40,200 nucleotides of DNA from Verrucomicrobiota bacterium (GTDB lineage Bacteria > Chlamydiota > Chlamydiia > Chlamydiales > Rhabdochlamydiaceae). The stretch covers positions 206,733-246,932 of the forward strand of contig JAFEGK010000002.1 of assembly GCA_018239985.1 (NCBI GenBank), written 5' to 3'. The notes beneath the pieces are model-generated. The model was not told where the DNA came from and did no database searches. It saw nothing but the letters and a program-made list of their open reading frames with translations. The stretch's first letter is position 1. The number at the start of each line of letters is the position of its first letter. Below, piece by piece: positions 1-8,589 of this stretch. The position numbers were made by a program, and so were the translations under genes.

Positions 1-24
1 CCAATTGGGGAGGGCTGTTTTTTT

Positions 25-114
25 CGGAAAGAGAGGGATTTGAACCCTCGGTACCCTTTAATGAGGTACGCGTCCTTAGCAGGGACGTGCCTTCAGCCAC
101 TCAGCCATCTTTCC
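25..114 (-). tRNA. tRNA-Ser (anticodon GCU)
   Basis: Read on the minus strand, a 7-bp acceptor stem (GGAAAGA with TCTTTCC) and discriminator G enclose a D arm, an anticodon arm with loop CTGCTAA, a long variable arm (GTACC...GGTAC) and a T arm containing GGTTCAAATCC. The long variable arm is the class II mark of serine tRNA and the loop gives anticodon GCU, reading AGC/AGU. No CCA is encoded. Confidence 0.96.
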
Positions 115-125
115 GTATTCGGTGA

Positions 126-154
126 ATTTTACCTTTCTGGCTCTTTAATGTCAG
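126..154 (-). promoter_or_regulatory. Promoter of the tRNA-Ser gene
   Basis: On the minus strand, CTGACA (149-154) and TAAAAT (126-131) are separated by 17 nt. Each matches the sigma-70-type consensus at 5 of 6 positions. The -10 box ends 11 nt before the tRNA 5' end, and the -35 overlaps the stop codon of the upstream gene. Confidence 0.6.
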
Positions 155-990
155 CGATAAAAGCTTGAAGGGGGCAGTTCTTTGCCGGTAAGAGCATTGA
201 AGTGGGCTGTACGCACTGAGCCGTCAGCCTTCTGGATCACGATCCGATGGACCGGCAGGTAGAGCTCTGAGGCGCTACGAATCGAGACCTCTTCCCCAAA
301 AGACAATTTGATCAATCGCTCTATCTGCGCACGGCTAAAGTTCTTGTCAGCTCGCTCGACTCTGCGATGGGAGCGGGTTGTCAACTGCTCATGCAGCTTG
401 GTCTCGGGTTTGACTACGAGTTTGGGGTCTTCAAGATGGAGTCGGTATTTGTTATTACCTAAGGAAGTGATAAGATTTTTTTTGAGACAGCTGCGCAATA
501 AGATTTCAAGAAGGGGTAGCTCAATTTCAGCTTTCTTGAGGAGGGTGGCTGTTTCACAGGTGCCGCCTTGGATTGCAAAAATGTTTAGTAATTTGATCTC
601 ATTGGTGGTGGCGCTTGTCAAGATACAGTCGGCAAATCCGTGTGTTTTATCCCACGATTTGGTGTTAAGGATCATTTCTCCATCGGTGAGATCCCATAGG
701 ATGAATCCTTCTTTGGTCCGTTTCTTGGAATCGCAATACTTCACTTCGAGAAGCAAATGTGGGAAAAATTTCAAGGAAGGCTCAAGATAGCGGGCTCCCT
801 TTTCTTTCAGTAGTTTTTTACTATAGGTGTCCATCACTTGAGTTGCGTCAAAACGAGTCTCAAGAGCGTTAGTACTGCGGAAATCAAGCAGTTCTTCTAC
901 TTTTTGCTTGAGATCGGGATTTTTATCTGTCATCCAGAGGAATCCGTAGCCCCCGACCGCCAGTGTGATAAGTGTAAACAATAGTCGCAT
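151..990 (-). CDS. Membrane-anchored protein of unknown function
   Basis: A 279-residue protein that I do not recognise. Residues 1-20 form one hydrophobic segment (LLFTLITLAVGGYGFLW) without a convincing cleavage site, so it is probably an N-terminal anchor with the rest in the periplasm or cytoplasm. Residues about 130-190 alternate helices and a short basic hairpin (LLNIFAIQGGTCETATLL, then LITSLGNNKYRLHL), which could be a winged-helix-like fold; this is a weak reading. The C-terminal part is rich in charged residues and ends PPSSFYR. It lies upstream of tRNA-Ser on the same strand and is divergent from the phosphoribosyltransferase gene, with 65 nt between them. No catalytic motif was seen. 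Confidence 0.75.
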   Translation of the reverse strand: MRLLFTLITLAVGGYGFLWMTDKNPDLKQKVEELLDFRSTNALETRFDATQVMDTYSKKLLKEKGARYLEPSLKFFPHLLLEVKYCDSKKRTKEGFILWDLTDGEMILNTKSWDKTHGFADCILTSATTNEIKLLNIFAIQGGTCETATLLKKAEIELPLLEILLRSCLKKNLITSLGNNKYRLHLEDPKLVVKPETKLHEQLTTRSHRRVERADKNFSRAQIERLIKLSFGEEVSIRSASELYLPVHRIVIQKADGSVRTAHFNALTGKELPPSSFYR

Positions 991-1055
991 AATTCTTAGG
1001 ATACGCGAAAGGGGATTTTTTTTAATCAGAGGGTTAAGGTATATCTTATTCAGAT

Positions 1056-1685
1056 ATGATTTTTCGTGATCGATGTGATGCTGGGAAGCAGCTGAGTGAA
1101 AAGCTGCAGCACTATAAGGATGCCGATGCGGTTGTCATCGGCTTGGTTCGTGGCGGAGTGGTAGTGGCTGCGGAAGTGGCTTCTGCGTTGAAACTTCCTC
1201 TAGATGTGATGATCGTAAAAAAAGTGGGGGCTCCTGAAAATGAAGAGCTAGCCTTGGGAGCGGTCTCTGAGGAGGGCATTGGGGTGTTTAACGATCATTT
1301 GATTTCGCTTCTGGGCGTTTCTAAGGAATATCTACGGAAAGAAATTGAGCGAAAAAAAGAGCTGATCAAAGAGGCAAGAAAGGGATATCTCAAAAAGCAT
1401 CCCTCTGTGCCGCTTAAAGGGAAGACGGCAATTTTGGTCGATGATGGGATTGCGACGGGCGCGAGTATGAAGGTGGCCATTCAAGTAGCTAAATCCAACC
1501 AGGCCGCTCGAGTTGTTTTAGCTGTTCCTGTTGCTGCTCCAGAGAGTCTTAGAGAACTAAGCCGAGAGGTCGACGAGATCATTTGTTTGTATGCTCCCTC
1601 TACTTTTAATGCAGTTGGAGCGTTTTATAAGCATTTTTCGCAAATCACCGATGCTGAAGTGGCAACTCTTCTTCAGAATGAGTAA
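1056..1685 (+). CDS. Phosphoribosyltransferase family protein
   Basis: A 209-residue type I phosphoribosyltransferase fold. The PRPP-binding loop is plain at residues 126-137 (ILVDDGIATGAS): two acidic residues followed by a small-residue turn. The N-terminal part has the VIGLVRGG segment (about 27-34) that binds pyrophosphate in this fold, and a flexible flap region follows near residues 60-110. Proteins of this length and motif set are usually annotated only as a phosphoribosyltransferase domain protein, and the substrate base cannot be read from the sequence. The gene is monocistronic. Its 3' end overlaps the convergent kinase-like gene by 13 nt, so the two transcripts would be antisense at their ends. 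Confidence 0.88.
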   Translation: MIFRDRCDAGKQLSEKLQHYKDADAVVIGLVRGGVVVAAEVASALKLPLDVMIVKKVGAPENEELALGAVSEEGIGVFNDHLISLLGVSKEYLRKEIERKKELIKEARKGYLKKHPSVPLKGKTAILVDDGIATGASMKVAIQVAKSNQAARVVLAVPVAAPESLRELSREVDEIICLYAPSTFNAVGAFYKHFSQITDAEVATLLQNE

Positions 1686-2446
1686 TTTGCGTTTTCTAAT
1701 TTGCGGAAATGGATGTCAATTTCTCGCATCGAGTGGTCTTTGAACTGTTTTAGGATTTCCACCCGCTTCTTAAAGGCTGGGAATGCATCTTGCATTTCGA
1801 ATTGTGCAAAGTTCTCTTCCAGTCTTTCCATCGGGAGGGTCTCAATTTTTTCGATCATCCTTTCTGAGAATTTATTTCTGGCCTGAGGAAGAAGATAGAG
1901 GGCATTGAAGAGTTGTTTGTTTTTGTCGGGAAAGGTGAGGCCGTTGTCGAGCTTTATCAAATGATAGATGCCAGCCTCATTTTTGCGGGCGTAAATGTTA
2001 TTCGCATGGGCATCTGTATCATAGCAGAGTAAAATGAATAAAAATAGTTCTTCAAAATTCGATGGATCGATTAGGCCCAGTAGCTCGTTGTCTTCTAAAC
2101 CTGCCTTTAGCCACTCTTCCGCAAGATCGCGCAAATTTTCAATCTTGTGAAGGTATTCTTGAATGGAGCAGAGTTTTTCGACGCTGCCAAATGGGATGAC
2201 AGCTAAATGGGTTTCTGGGGTCAGATGGGATAGGCCGATGGTGTCGGCTAGGGCATAGGCGAGGGCCTCAGCCTGGGCGGTGCGGCGGCAAGAGATGTAA
2301 TCGCGCATCTTAGGGCACTTTGGCTCTACTGGTTTGATGACGTATTGAGGTGTCTGGTTTTGGTCTATGAGGAAATAGACGGGAGCACTAAACGCTGGTA
2401 GTGAGAATAGCAGTGCGCTAACGAAGATCTTGTTTAGCTTCAACAT
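1673..2446 (-). CDS. Secreted PI3/PI4-kinase-like protein
   Basis: A 257-residue protein beginning with a cleavable-looking signal peptide (MLKLNKIFVSALLFSLPAFSA, first 21 residues). I chose the ATG at 2446 because the longer reading frame puts nine residues ahead of that signal. The mature part carries features of the PI3/PI4-kinase and HipA-like fold: a candidate ATP lysine at K38 (YVIKPVEP), then EALAYALADTIGLSHLTPET (60-79), the catalytic-loop-like DTDAHANN (143-150), and LIKLDNGLTFP (163-173), which resembles the metal-binding I-D-H/N-G-L-x-x-P segment of type II/gamma PI4-kinases. The 3' end overlaps phosphoribosyltransferase and the 5' end overlaps oppA by 29 nt, suggesting co-transcription with oppA. 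Substrate is unknown; export makes a host-facing or periplasmic role plausible. Confidence 0.7.
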   Translation of the reverse strand: MLKLNKIFVSALLFSLPAFSAPVYFLIDQNQTPQYVIKPVEPKCPKMRDYISCRRTAQAEALAYALADTIGLSHLTPETHLAVIPFGSVEKLCSIQEYLHKIENLRDLAEEWLKAGLEDNELLGLIDPSNFEELFLFILLCYDTDAHANNIYARKNEAGIYHLIKLDNGLTFPDKNKQLFNALYLLPQARNKFSERMIEKIETLPMERLEENFAQFEMQDAFPAFKKRVEILKQFKDHSMREIDIHFRKLENANYSF

Positions 2447-4037
2447 CGATATAGACTCTTTCAAAAAAACCATTGCCTATGGGTTCAAATCCAATGGATT
2501 TGACATACGGTTTTGCAATATAGGCAGAATTCCAATGGAAAATGGGAGCAATCGGCATTTCATCGAGGAAAATCGCCTCAGCTTGATCTAGTAGGGCAAA
2601 GCGCTCCTTATCAGAGCGGGCTTCGCATGATTTGTTGAGAAGCTGGACGTAGGTCTCATTTTGCCAATTCGGATAATTTTTGACGTTTTCTTTGTATTTA
2701 AAACGCTCAAAGATGTTGAACGGGTCGCGGTATTGGGCCATCCAAAAGCTCTGCGCCATCTGGTAATTGCGCCCTTTCAGCAAGTGGAGGAGGAATTTTT
2801 TGTCGATGCTTTCAAGTTCTACGTAGACGCCGAGTGCTTCAAACCACTGCTGTTGCAAGGCTTGGGCGATCTTATGGTTTGATTCGGCTTTTGAATAGAT
2901 ATACTTGACTGTAGGAAAGTCTTCAGCGGAGATGTTCAGCTCTTGCAGCCCTTTTTGAAATAGGGAGCGGGCGGTCTCGATATCTGCATCTTTGAAAAAA
3001 TTTGACCGGTTGCCTCTCCGCTTGAGAAGGGGTGGGATGATGCCAAGGGCGGGTTGCTCACTGAGTTGTGTAATGTTGCGGACAATTTGTTCTCGGTTCA
3101 TCGCATAGCAAAAGGCTTTGCGGATGTTGACGTTGTTGAAGGGATAACGATCCACATTAAATGCGCAAAAGGTGGTTGCAGGGATCTGTGTGATTTGCAA
3201 ATCTTCCTTTTCCGCAACTTCATTGATCGCGTCTGTCGGAATGGCGATGAGGGGCTGCCCAAGGATATCGATTTGCCCTTTCTCATACATTTGTAAGGCT
3301 GTCATTTCGCTATCGACCATGCTGAAGTTGATCTCTTCGAGGATGACGTCGCCAGCTTTGTAATAATAGGGATTACGCTCAAGGACGATGGTATTGTTTC
3401 TTTTCCACTCTTTGAGAAGAAAGGGGCCGCTACAAAGGAAGGTTTTTCCCGGTTGCATCGCCCAGTCGGGATTCGAATGGTCGATTTCTGAATTGACTGG
3501 ATAAAAGACGCAAAATGAGGCTAATTCAAGGAAATAGGGGGTCGGATTTTCTAGGGTAACCTCTAATACCCGGGCGTCAAGGGAGTGAATCCCCACCTCT
3601 GAAAGGGAGGCCTTTCCCATTTTGGCTCCCTCGGCGTTTTTGATGGGGTAAAGTAGATGGGCATTCATGGCCGGGAAGTCGGGATTCAGGATATCTTTCC
3701 ACGATTTCTCAAAGTCCCAAGCAGTAATGGGGGTTCCATCAGACCAAAAGGTCTCCCGAAGATAAAAGGTGTAGATGCGATTGTCTTCTGAGATCTCAAC
3801 TCGCTCAGCCAGAGCCATTTTGACCCGTCCGTCATCATCTAATCGTACGAGCCCGTCGAAGAGTAAAAAGTGGAAGAGGGAAGAGAGAGTATCGCCCCCT
3901 TTTCGAGGATCTAATGTATCTGGGTCTGAGGGAATGTTGACGTTTAGTCGTTGGGTAATAGGGGGCGGCTCTGCATTTTTGCAACCACCGCAGAATAGAC
4001 ATAGAAGCGTTAGGAATAAGAGGGTTTGTTTAAAAAT
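2418..4037 (-). CDS. oppA: Peptide ABC transporter substrate-binding lipoprotein, AUU start
   Basis: A 539-residue OppA/SBP_bac_5 protein that binds oligopeptides outside the inner membrane. The open frame runs upstream of the first canonical ATG (3818) for 73 codons without a stop. Those codons encode a hydrophobic signal, a lipobox-like CGGC (Cys19) and the family segment TLDPRKGGDTLSSLFHFLLFDGLV, so the protein must start earlier. No ATG, GTG or TTG lies in frame there. A stop codon sits two codons before an ATT at 4037, and GAGG (4044-4047) precedes that ATT by 6 nt, so ATT is the best start. Family segments follow: FWSDGTPITAWDF, NPYYYKAGD, RKAFCYAMNRE. No permease or ATPase genes are adjacent, as is common for chlamydial OppA copies. 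Confidence 0.9.
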   Translation of the reverse strand: MFKQTLLFLTLLCLFCGGCKNAEPPPITQRLNVNIPSDPDTLDPRKGGDTLSSLFHFLLFDGLVRLDDDGRVKMALAERVEISEDNRIYTFYLRETFWSDGTPITAWDFEKSWKDILNPDFPAMNAHLLYPIKNAEGAKMGKASLSEVGIHSLDARVLEVTLENPTPYFLELASFCVFYPVNSEIDHSNPDWAMQPGKTFLCSGPFLLKEWKRNNTIVLERNPYYYKAGDVILEEINFSMVDSEMTALQMYEKGQIDILGQPLIAIPTDAINEVAEKEDLQITQIPATTFCAFNVDRYPFNNVNIRKAFCYAMNREQIVRNITQLSEQPALGIIPPLLKRRGNRSNFFKDADIETARSLFQKGLQELNISAEDFPTVKYIYSKAESNHKIAQALQQQWFEALGVYVELESIDKKFLLHLLKGRNYQMAQSFWMAQYRDPFNIFERFKYKENVKNYPNWQNETYVQLLNKSCEARSDKERFALLDQAEAIFLDEMPIAPIFHWNSAYIAKPYVKSIGFEPIGNGFFERVYIDVEAKQDLR

Positions 4038-4064
4038 GACCTACCTCATAGTCTTAAGTTAAAA

Positions 4065-4093
4065 AATGTAGGATAATTTGAATTATTTGTAAA
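4065..4093 (-). promoter_or_regulatory. Candidate promoter for oppA
   Basis: On the minus strand, TTTACA (4088-4093) and TACATT (4065-4070) are 17 nt apart, about 28 nt upstream of the ATT start. The -35 matches five of six consensus bases and the -10 four of six. The 95-nt gap after cydB makes a separate promoter reasonable. Confidence 0.4.
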
Positions 4094-4132
4094 TCGGAAA
4101 ATGAGGTGGAAGAAATTTTATTGAGATAGGTT

Positions 4133-5152
4133 CTAGTAGCTGTGGGTATCGATCTTCACTTTACCGCGGAAGGTCCGGTAGATATAGAAGCCGTAGCCGA
4201 GCACTAGAGGTACCCCAATAGCAACGATGATGAGTAAGATTTTCAGGGTCAATTCTGAGGAGGCTGAGTTAGAAATGACCAGAGAATTTTTTTCGAGATC
4301 GATGGTTGAGCGAACCATATATGGGAAGGTGCCAATGGCCGCTAAAGAGAGCAGAAGAGCGATACTCAAACAAGAGGAAATAAATGCCCAGCCATCTCGC
4401 CCTTTCTTTAATAGAAGGGGGACTGAGAGGATCGCAATAAATCCAATGAGGGGTACGACGAATAGGTAGGGGCGCTCAAGCATGTGGGAGATCATATAGG
4501 CTTTGTCATAGAGAGTGGTATAGGTGGTCAAGAGGTAAGTGTAGATAAAAAAGACGATGGTTACAGGGACCCACTTTTTGATTCGATCATGCAACTCCCC
4601 TTCAGTTTTCATCACGAGGAAAATTGCGCCGTGCATGGTGAACAGTGCCACCGTTGTTGTGCCGATCAAAATGGCGTAAGGGGTGACAAAGTCTTTCAAT
4701 GTCCCAACAAACATCCGATTTTCATCAAGAGGAATTCCCTGAATGATTGTTCCGAGGGCGACTCCGACGCCAAAGGCGATCCCTAAGCTGCCTGCTGCAA
4801 AAATCATATCCCATGTTTGTCTCCATACATTGGACTCTCGCTTACTGCGGAATTCGATTGAAACAGCACGCATGATCAGGCCAACAAGAAATAGCATCGT
4901 CGGGATGTAGAAGGTGGAGAGGATAGTTGCGTAAACAGCAGGAAATCCAGCGAAAAGGGCTCCTACAACGATCACAAGCCACACTTCATTTCCATCCCAA
5001 ACAGGGCCGATAGCGTTAAGGAAAACGCGCCTTTCTTCGTCTTTCTTAGCAAAGAGATAGAGGATTCCAACGCCTAAATCAAATCCATCTAACATGGCGT
5101 AGCAGATCATGCTTAAGACGATGACGCAATAAAAAAGGATGTCCAATGTCAT
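4133..5152 (-). CDS. cydB: Cytochrome bd ubiquinol oxidase subunit II
   Basis: A 339-residue integral membrane protein of the CydB family, the structural partner of CydA in the high-affinity terminal oxidase. The N-terminal segment (FYCVIVLSMICYAMLDGFDLGVGIL) carries the characteristic ML-DGFDLG motif. Next come VWDGNEVWLV, near residues 50-60, and an MRAVSIEFR segment after the third membrane helix. About nine hydrophobic segments are visible. The length is slightly below the usual 380. The start codon overlaps the cydA stop by 4 nt (ATGA), so the pair is translationally coupled. No small CydX-like ORF was seen next to it. Confidence 0.97.
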   Translation of the reverse strand: MTLDILFYCVIVLSMICYAMLDGFDLGVGILYLFAKKDEERRVFLNAIGPVWDGNEVWLVIVVGALFAGFPAVYATILSTFYIPTMLFLVGLIMRAVSIEFRSKRESNVWRQTWDMIFAAGSLGIAFGVGVALGTIIQGIPLDENRMFVGTLKDFVTPYAILIGTTTVALFTMHGAIFLVMKTEGELHDRIKKWVPVTIVFFIYTYLLTTYTTLYDKAYMISHMLERPYLFVVPLIGFIAILSVPLLLKKGRDGWAFISSCLSIALLLSLAAIGTFPYMVRSTIDLEKNSLVISNSASSELTLKILLIIVAIGVPLVLGYGFYIYRTFRGKVKIDTHSY

Positions 5153-6516
5153 GGTTGACTCTCTTTGAATGGGTCAGAAAAGACAGGTGCAGCTTCTCCT
5201 TCCGCACTGGGTCCGTGCTTGATTTTTTTATCGAGAAGGGTGAGGAACACTGCGAGTAATCCACAATAAATCACCGCCAACATTATCAACGAGGCGAGCA
5301 CTTGATCGGCGACGATTCCAGGTGAGACGCCATGGGTTGTGCGTAGCATTTTCCAGACGATCCAGGGTTGCCTTCCAATTTCAGCTGTCATCCATCCAAC
5401 TTGATTGGCAATCTGGGGGAATGCGACAGAAATAACGAGAAAACGGAGGACCCACTTCGCATTTTCAAGTTTATTTTTCCTCATGAGGTAAAGGCCTGCT
5501 GCTGCACCCAGAACCATCAGCCCCCACATATAGATCATCATGTGATAAGCTTGGAAGGTGATTTGGATAGGTGGCCGTTCATCTACGGGAATTTCATTGA
5601 ATCCTGTGACGGGCGTTTTAAAATCACGATGAACTAGGAAGCTGAGCAGACCTGGAATTTTCAAACCTTTGACGGTTTGGGTTTCGGTATCAACCCATCC
5701 GATAATGGCCATAGGGGCATATTCGGTCGTCTCGAAAATCCCCTCCATTGCCGCGAGTTTTGAGGGTTGGTGAACCGCCACACCAGTTGCACTGGAATCA
5801 GCTGAAATGAACTGTAACACCAGGACAATCGCAGCCATGATCAGGGCTATTTTCATTGTGAAGCGAGAGAATTCCAGGTGCCTTTTTTTGAGTAGGTAAT
5901 AGGCGACGATGCTGATCACAAGGAAAATCCCTGAGAGCCAACAGCCTAAAATGACGTGGATGAGACGGTCGACGCTGCTTGGGTTGAAAAGCATTTGCCA
6001 AAAATCTGTGACAACTGCTCTAGCTTCCAACCCTGTCCCCTCGATTCTAAAGCCAGCAGGGGTTTGCATCCAGGAGTTAGCTATCACAATCCAAATGGCG
6101 CTAAAGTGGGCTCCAGCAGCAACGCAAATAGTGGAAAAGTAGTGCATTTTAGCACTCACTTTTTTCCACCCAAAGAGCATGACTCCCATGAATCCAGCTT
6201 CGAGGAAGAAGGCGAAAATCCCCTCGGCTCCCAAAGCGCTGCCGAAGACGTCTCCAACAAAATTAGAATAGCGTCCCCAGTTAGTCCCGAAGCCAAAAAG
6301 TTGGACTAGTCCCGTTGCAACTCCTAAGGCGAATGTCAGGGCGAAGATTTTAACCCAAAACTTGGTCATCTCGAGGTAAACGGGATTTTTTGTTTTGATA
6401 TAAATCCCCTCGATGATGACGAGAAATAGCCCCAAGCCAATACTCAAAGGGGGGTAGATATAATGAAACATGCTTGTGAGAGCGAACTGAATTCTTGAAA
6501 GAAAGACGACATCCAT
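5149..6516 (-). CDS. cydA: Cytochrome bd ubiquinol oxidase subunit I
   Basis: A 455-residue quinol-oxidising, haem-carrying subunit of cytochrome bd oxidase in the inner membrane. The N-terminus MDVVFLSRIQFALTSMFHYI supplies the first haem ligand (H18). A second histidine lies in the VDRLIHVILG helix. The methionine-rich helix YHMMIYMWGLMVLG and the GWMTAEIGRQPW segment are family signatures. The quinol-binding loop is present as GFNEIPVDERPP and is of the short type. A bd oxidase suits life at low oxygen inside a host cell. It is transcribed with cydB and faces away from rho across a region with two hairpins. Confidence 0.97.
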   Translation of the reverse strand: MDVVFLSRIQFALTSMFHYIYPPLSIGLGLFLVIIEGIYIKTKNPVYLEMTKFWVKIFALTFALGVATGLVQLFGFGTNWGRYSNFVGDVFGSALGAEGIFAFFLEAGFMGVMLFGWKKVSAKMHYFSTICVAAGAHFSAIWIVIANSWMQTPAGFRIEGTGLEARAVVTDFWQMLFNPSSVDRLIHVILGCWLSGIFLVISIVAYYLLKKRHLEFSRFTMKIALIMAAIVLVLQFISADSSATGVAVHQPSKLAAMEGIFETTEYAPMAIIGWVDTETQTVKGLKIPGLLSFLVHRDFKTPVTGFNEIPVDERPPIQITFQAYHMMIYMWGLMVLGAAAGLYLMRKNKLENAKWVLRFLVISVAFPQIANQVGWMTAEIGRQPWIVWKMLRTTHGVSPGIVADQVLASLIMLAVIYCGLLAVFLTLLDKKIKHGPSAEGEAAPVFSDPFKESQP

Positions 6517-6551
6517 AGGTATGGATTTTGTGTGAAATAAAAATTAAAATC

Positions 6552-6609
6552 AAGAGGCCGTTGCAAAACTCCGGTGCGCAGAGAAATCGCTCTTTTACAA
6601 CTGCCTCTT
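6552..6609. repeat. Imperfect inverted repeat, 17-bp arms
   Basis: The arms AAGAGGCCGTTGCAAAA (6552-6568) and TTTTACAACTGCCTCTT (6593-6609) pair with two mismatches around a 24-nt loop. The repeat lies between rho and cydA, directly beside a second hairpin, and both arms are outside any gene. It may be a terminator-related structure or a remnant of a mobile palindrome. Confidence 0.5.
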
Positions 6610-6639
6610 AACCCAAAGTCGCTATTGCGACTTTGGGTT
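6610..6639 (-). terminator. Hairpin at the end of the rho operon
   Basis: A perfect 13-bp stem (AACCCAAAGTCGC with GCGACTTTGGGTT) and a TATT loop lie 8 nt beyond the rho stop codon. No T run follows on the minus strand, so it is not a classical intrinsic terminator. It may act with Rho or protect the mRNA 3' end. Confidence 0.5.
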
Positions 6640-6647
6640 GAAGAATT

Positions 6648-7979
6648 CTAGAACCCTTTCATCGATAACAGGAATTCGACATTGCTGTTTGTCTTCTTAA
6701 GTTGGTTGCGCAAGAGGTTCATCGCATCGAGGGGAGATAGGTCTGCAAGGCCCTGTCGAAGCATGTAGATTTTCTCAAGCTCGTCGGGATGGTATAGAAG
6801 ATCCTCTTTACGAGTACCACTCTTATTCAAATCGATCGCTGGATAAATTCTTCTGTCAGACAATCTCCGGTCGAGAACCAGTTCCATGTTTCCTGTGCCT
6901 TTGAATTCTTCAAAAATCACCTCTTCCATGCGCGAGCCGGTATCGATCAGGGCAGTGGCGATAATTGTAAGTGAGCCGCCTTCTTCGATATTTCGTGCAG
7001 CGCCAAAGAAGCGTTTTGGCTTATGGAGGGCATTCGCGTCGACTCCACCAGTGAGGATTTTACCTGAGTGCGGTTGGACTGTGTTGTAAGCGCGCGCGAG
7101 TCGGGTAATGGAATCGAGAAGAATGACCACGTCATGTCCACATTCGACCAGACGCTTGGCTTTTTCAATTACCATTTCGGCCACTTGGACGTGACGCTCT
7201 TGAGGTTCATCGAAGGTTGAAGAGACCACTTCCCCCTTAACGGTCCGGATCATGTCGGTCACTTCTTCAGGTCGTTCATCGATCAGGAGGACGATCAATT
7301 TCACTTTAGGGTTGTTGATGGCGATGGCATTGGCGATTTCTTGGAGAATGATTGTTTTACCAGTACGTGGAGGAGCGACAACCAGCGCGCGCTGTCCCTT
7401 TCCGATCGGGGCAGCAAGGTCTATAACTCTCGTAGTGATATTTTCTTTATTGGTCTCCATGACGAGTCGCTCTTTTGGATAAAGAGGCGTCAGGTTCTCG
7501 AAAAAGATCCGGTCTTTCCCTTTTTCAGGAAGCTCGTCGTTGATTTTTTCCACTTTGAGCATGGCGAAGAATTTCTCTTTCTCTTTCGGTGGACGGATAG
7601 TTCCGTAAATACTATCCCCTTTTTTCAGGTCAAAGCGGCGGATTTGCGCGGGAGAAACATAGATATCTTCATCGGAAGGGAGGTAGTTGTAGTTTGGCGA
7701 GCGGAGAAAACCAAATCCATCTGGGAGTACTTCGAGGACCCCTTCGGCAACGAGCACTTCGTTGGGGCTGGAGGCTTTCTTTTTGACGATTTCGAAGACC
7801 ATTTTGGATTTGGTCAGGGAGCCGAGGTTGGTGATCCCCATATTGCGAGCATAATGGTCGAGTTGATCGATGCTGAGACGTTGAAGATCGGCGATCTTCG
7901 TGATGGAAATTTCTTTAGTTTCATTAGAGGGGGGATACGAGTCTTCCGTGAGGTTATTTGGAGTGTCGTCTTCTTGCAT
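6648..7979 (-). CDS. rho: Transcription termination factor Rho
   Basis: A 443-residue hexameric RNA-dependent helicase that ends transcription. Residues about 26-66 form the N-terminal helical Rho domain ([19 protein letters not shown]). The cold-shock-like RNA-binding domain follows, with the RNP motif DGFGFLRS (87-94). The ATPase core has Walker A APPRTGKT near residues 202-209, a Walker B region ([16 protein letters not shown]) and the Q/R-loop segments downstream. The acidic N-terminal extension of about 25 residues ([17 protein letters not shown]) is short. It is the last gene of the polA-coaE-rho run, 7 nt after coaE, the same order as in Chlamydia. Confidence 0.98.
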   Translation of the reverse strand: MQEDDTPNNLTEDSYPPSNETKEISITKIADLQRLSIDQLDHYARNMGITNLGSLTKSKMVFEIVKKKASSPNEVLVAEGVLEVLPDGFGFLRSPNYNYLPSDEDIYVSPAQIRRFDLKKGDSIYGTIRPPKEKEKFFAMLKVEKINDELPEKGKDRIFFENLTPLYPKERLVMETNKENITTRVIDLAAPIGKGQRALVVAPPRTGKTIILQEIANAIAINNPKVKLIVLLIDERPEEVTDMIRTVKGEVVSSTFDEPQERHVQVAEMVIEKAKRLVECGHDVVILLDSITRLARAYNTVQPHSGKILTGGVDANALHKPKRFFGAARNIEEGGSLTIIATALIDTGSRMEEVIFEEFKGTGNMELVLDRRLSDRRIYPAIDLNKSGTRKEDLLYHPDELEKIYMLRQGLADLSPLDAMNLLRNQLKKTNSNVEFLLSMKGF

Positions 7980-7986
7980 GATTTTC

Positions 7987-8589
7987 CTATTGGGTTAGGT
8001 TTGTGTAGAGATTATTGACCTGTTTTTCTAATTCGATCATGGATCCGTTATTCAAGATCACATAATCGGCTTTTGCAGCTTTTTCTTCTAGAGAGAGTTG
8101 ATGGGTCATCCGTTTTTCAAACTCCTCCAGAGGGTTGCCGGTTTTACTTTCATACCGCTTTTTTGCAATTTGAGCATCGGCGGCAACGACAATAGCGAGA
8201 TCGAATTGGTGTTGTTTTTCAATTTCATAAAGAAGGGGGATTTCTGCTACAAAGAGGGTGAATTTTTTTTGATCCTTAATCTGATTAAATCGATCTTCTA
8301 TCTCTGTTAGGACAGCTGGATGGAGTATCTGCTCCAGAATTTTTAAATTTTTTTTATCTTCAAATACGGCTTGGGCAATTTTTTTTCGATCAAATTGGTC
8401 ACCGTCGACTATCTCAGGGCCCAACAATTCAATAATTTGTTTGCCGATTGCAGTTTGCGGAATAAGCAACTGGTGGACAATGTCGTCGGCACTGACAACA
8501 TACGCCCCTTTCTCCTTTAGAATCTTGCAAACGGAGGATTTACCTGTTGACAGGCCACCTGTAATGGCGACTTTCTTCAAAATTAACAT
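7987..8589 (-). CDS. coaE: Dephospho-CoA kinase
   Basis: A 200-residue P-loop kinase for the last step of coenzyme A synthesis. Walker A is [11 protein letters not shown] near residues 9-19, and a [12 protein letters not shown] segment supplies the substrate-side aspartate. A central lid follows ([17 protein letters not shown]), and the family's C-terminal DYVILNNGS strand is present. I start at ATG 8589 because GGGGGGA lies just upstream; an in-frame TTG nine bases earlier is possible. The start overlaps the end of polA by 7 nt, and rho follows immediately, so all three are probably one transcript. Confidence 0.95.
   Translation of the reverse strand: MLILKKVAITGGLSTGKSSVCKILKEKGAYVVSADDIVHQLLIPQTAIGKQIIELLGPEIVDGDQFDRKKIAQAVFEDKKNLKILEQILHPAVLTEIEDRFNQIKDQKKFTLFVAEIPLLYEIEKQHQFDLAIVVAADAQIAKKRYESKTGNPLEEFEKRMTHQLSLEEKAAKADYVILNNGSMIELEKQVNNLYTNLTQ

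Noticed and set aside
308-790. 160-residue Ser/Arg/Leu-rich plus-strand ORF
   Set aside because: It is antisense to the membrane-anchored gene at 151-990, with composition expected from a shadow frame and no upstream signal.
3818-4037. Frameshift or 5' truncation of oppA
   Set aside because: The upstream 73 codons are open in the same frame and encode the expected signal and family segment, so the gene is intact and only its start codon is unusual.
4125-4134. Copy of the 34.4-kb palindrome end beside the cydB stop
   Set aside because: The shared GATAGGTTCT is only ten bases; although it also touches a stop codon, this length can occur by chance in 40 kb and no further arm sequence is present.
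7341-8018. 225-residue plus-strand ORF antisense to rho
   Set aside because: It lies wholly within the highly conserved rho coding sequence, has no ribosome-binding site and translates to Phe/Asp-rich text without family features.
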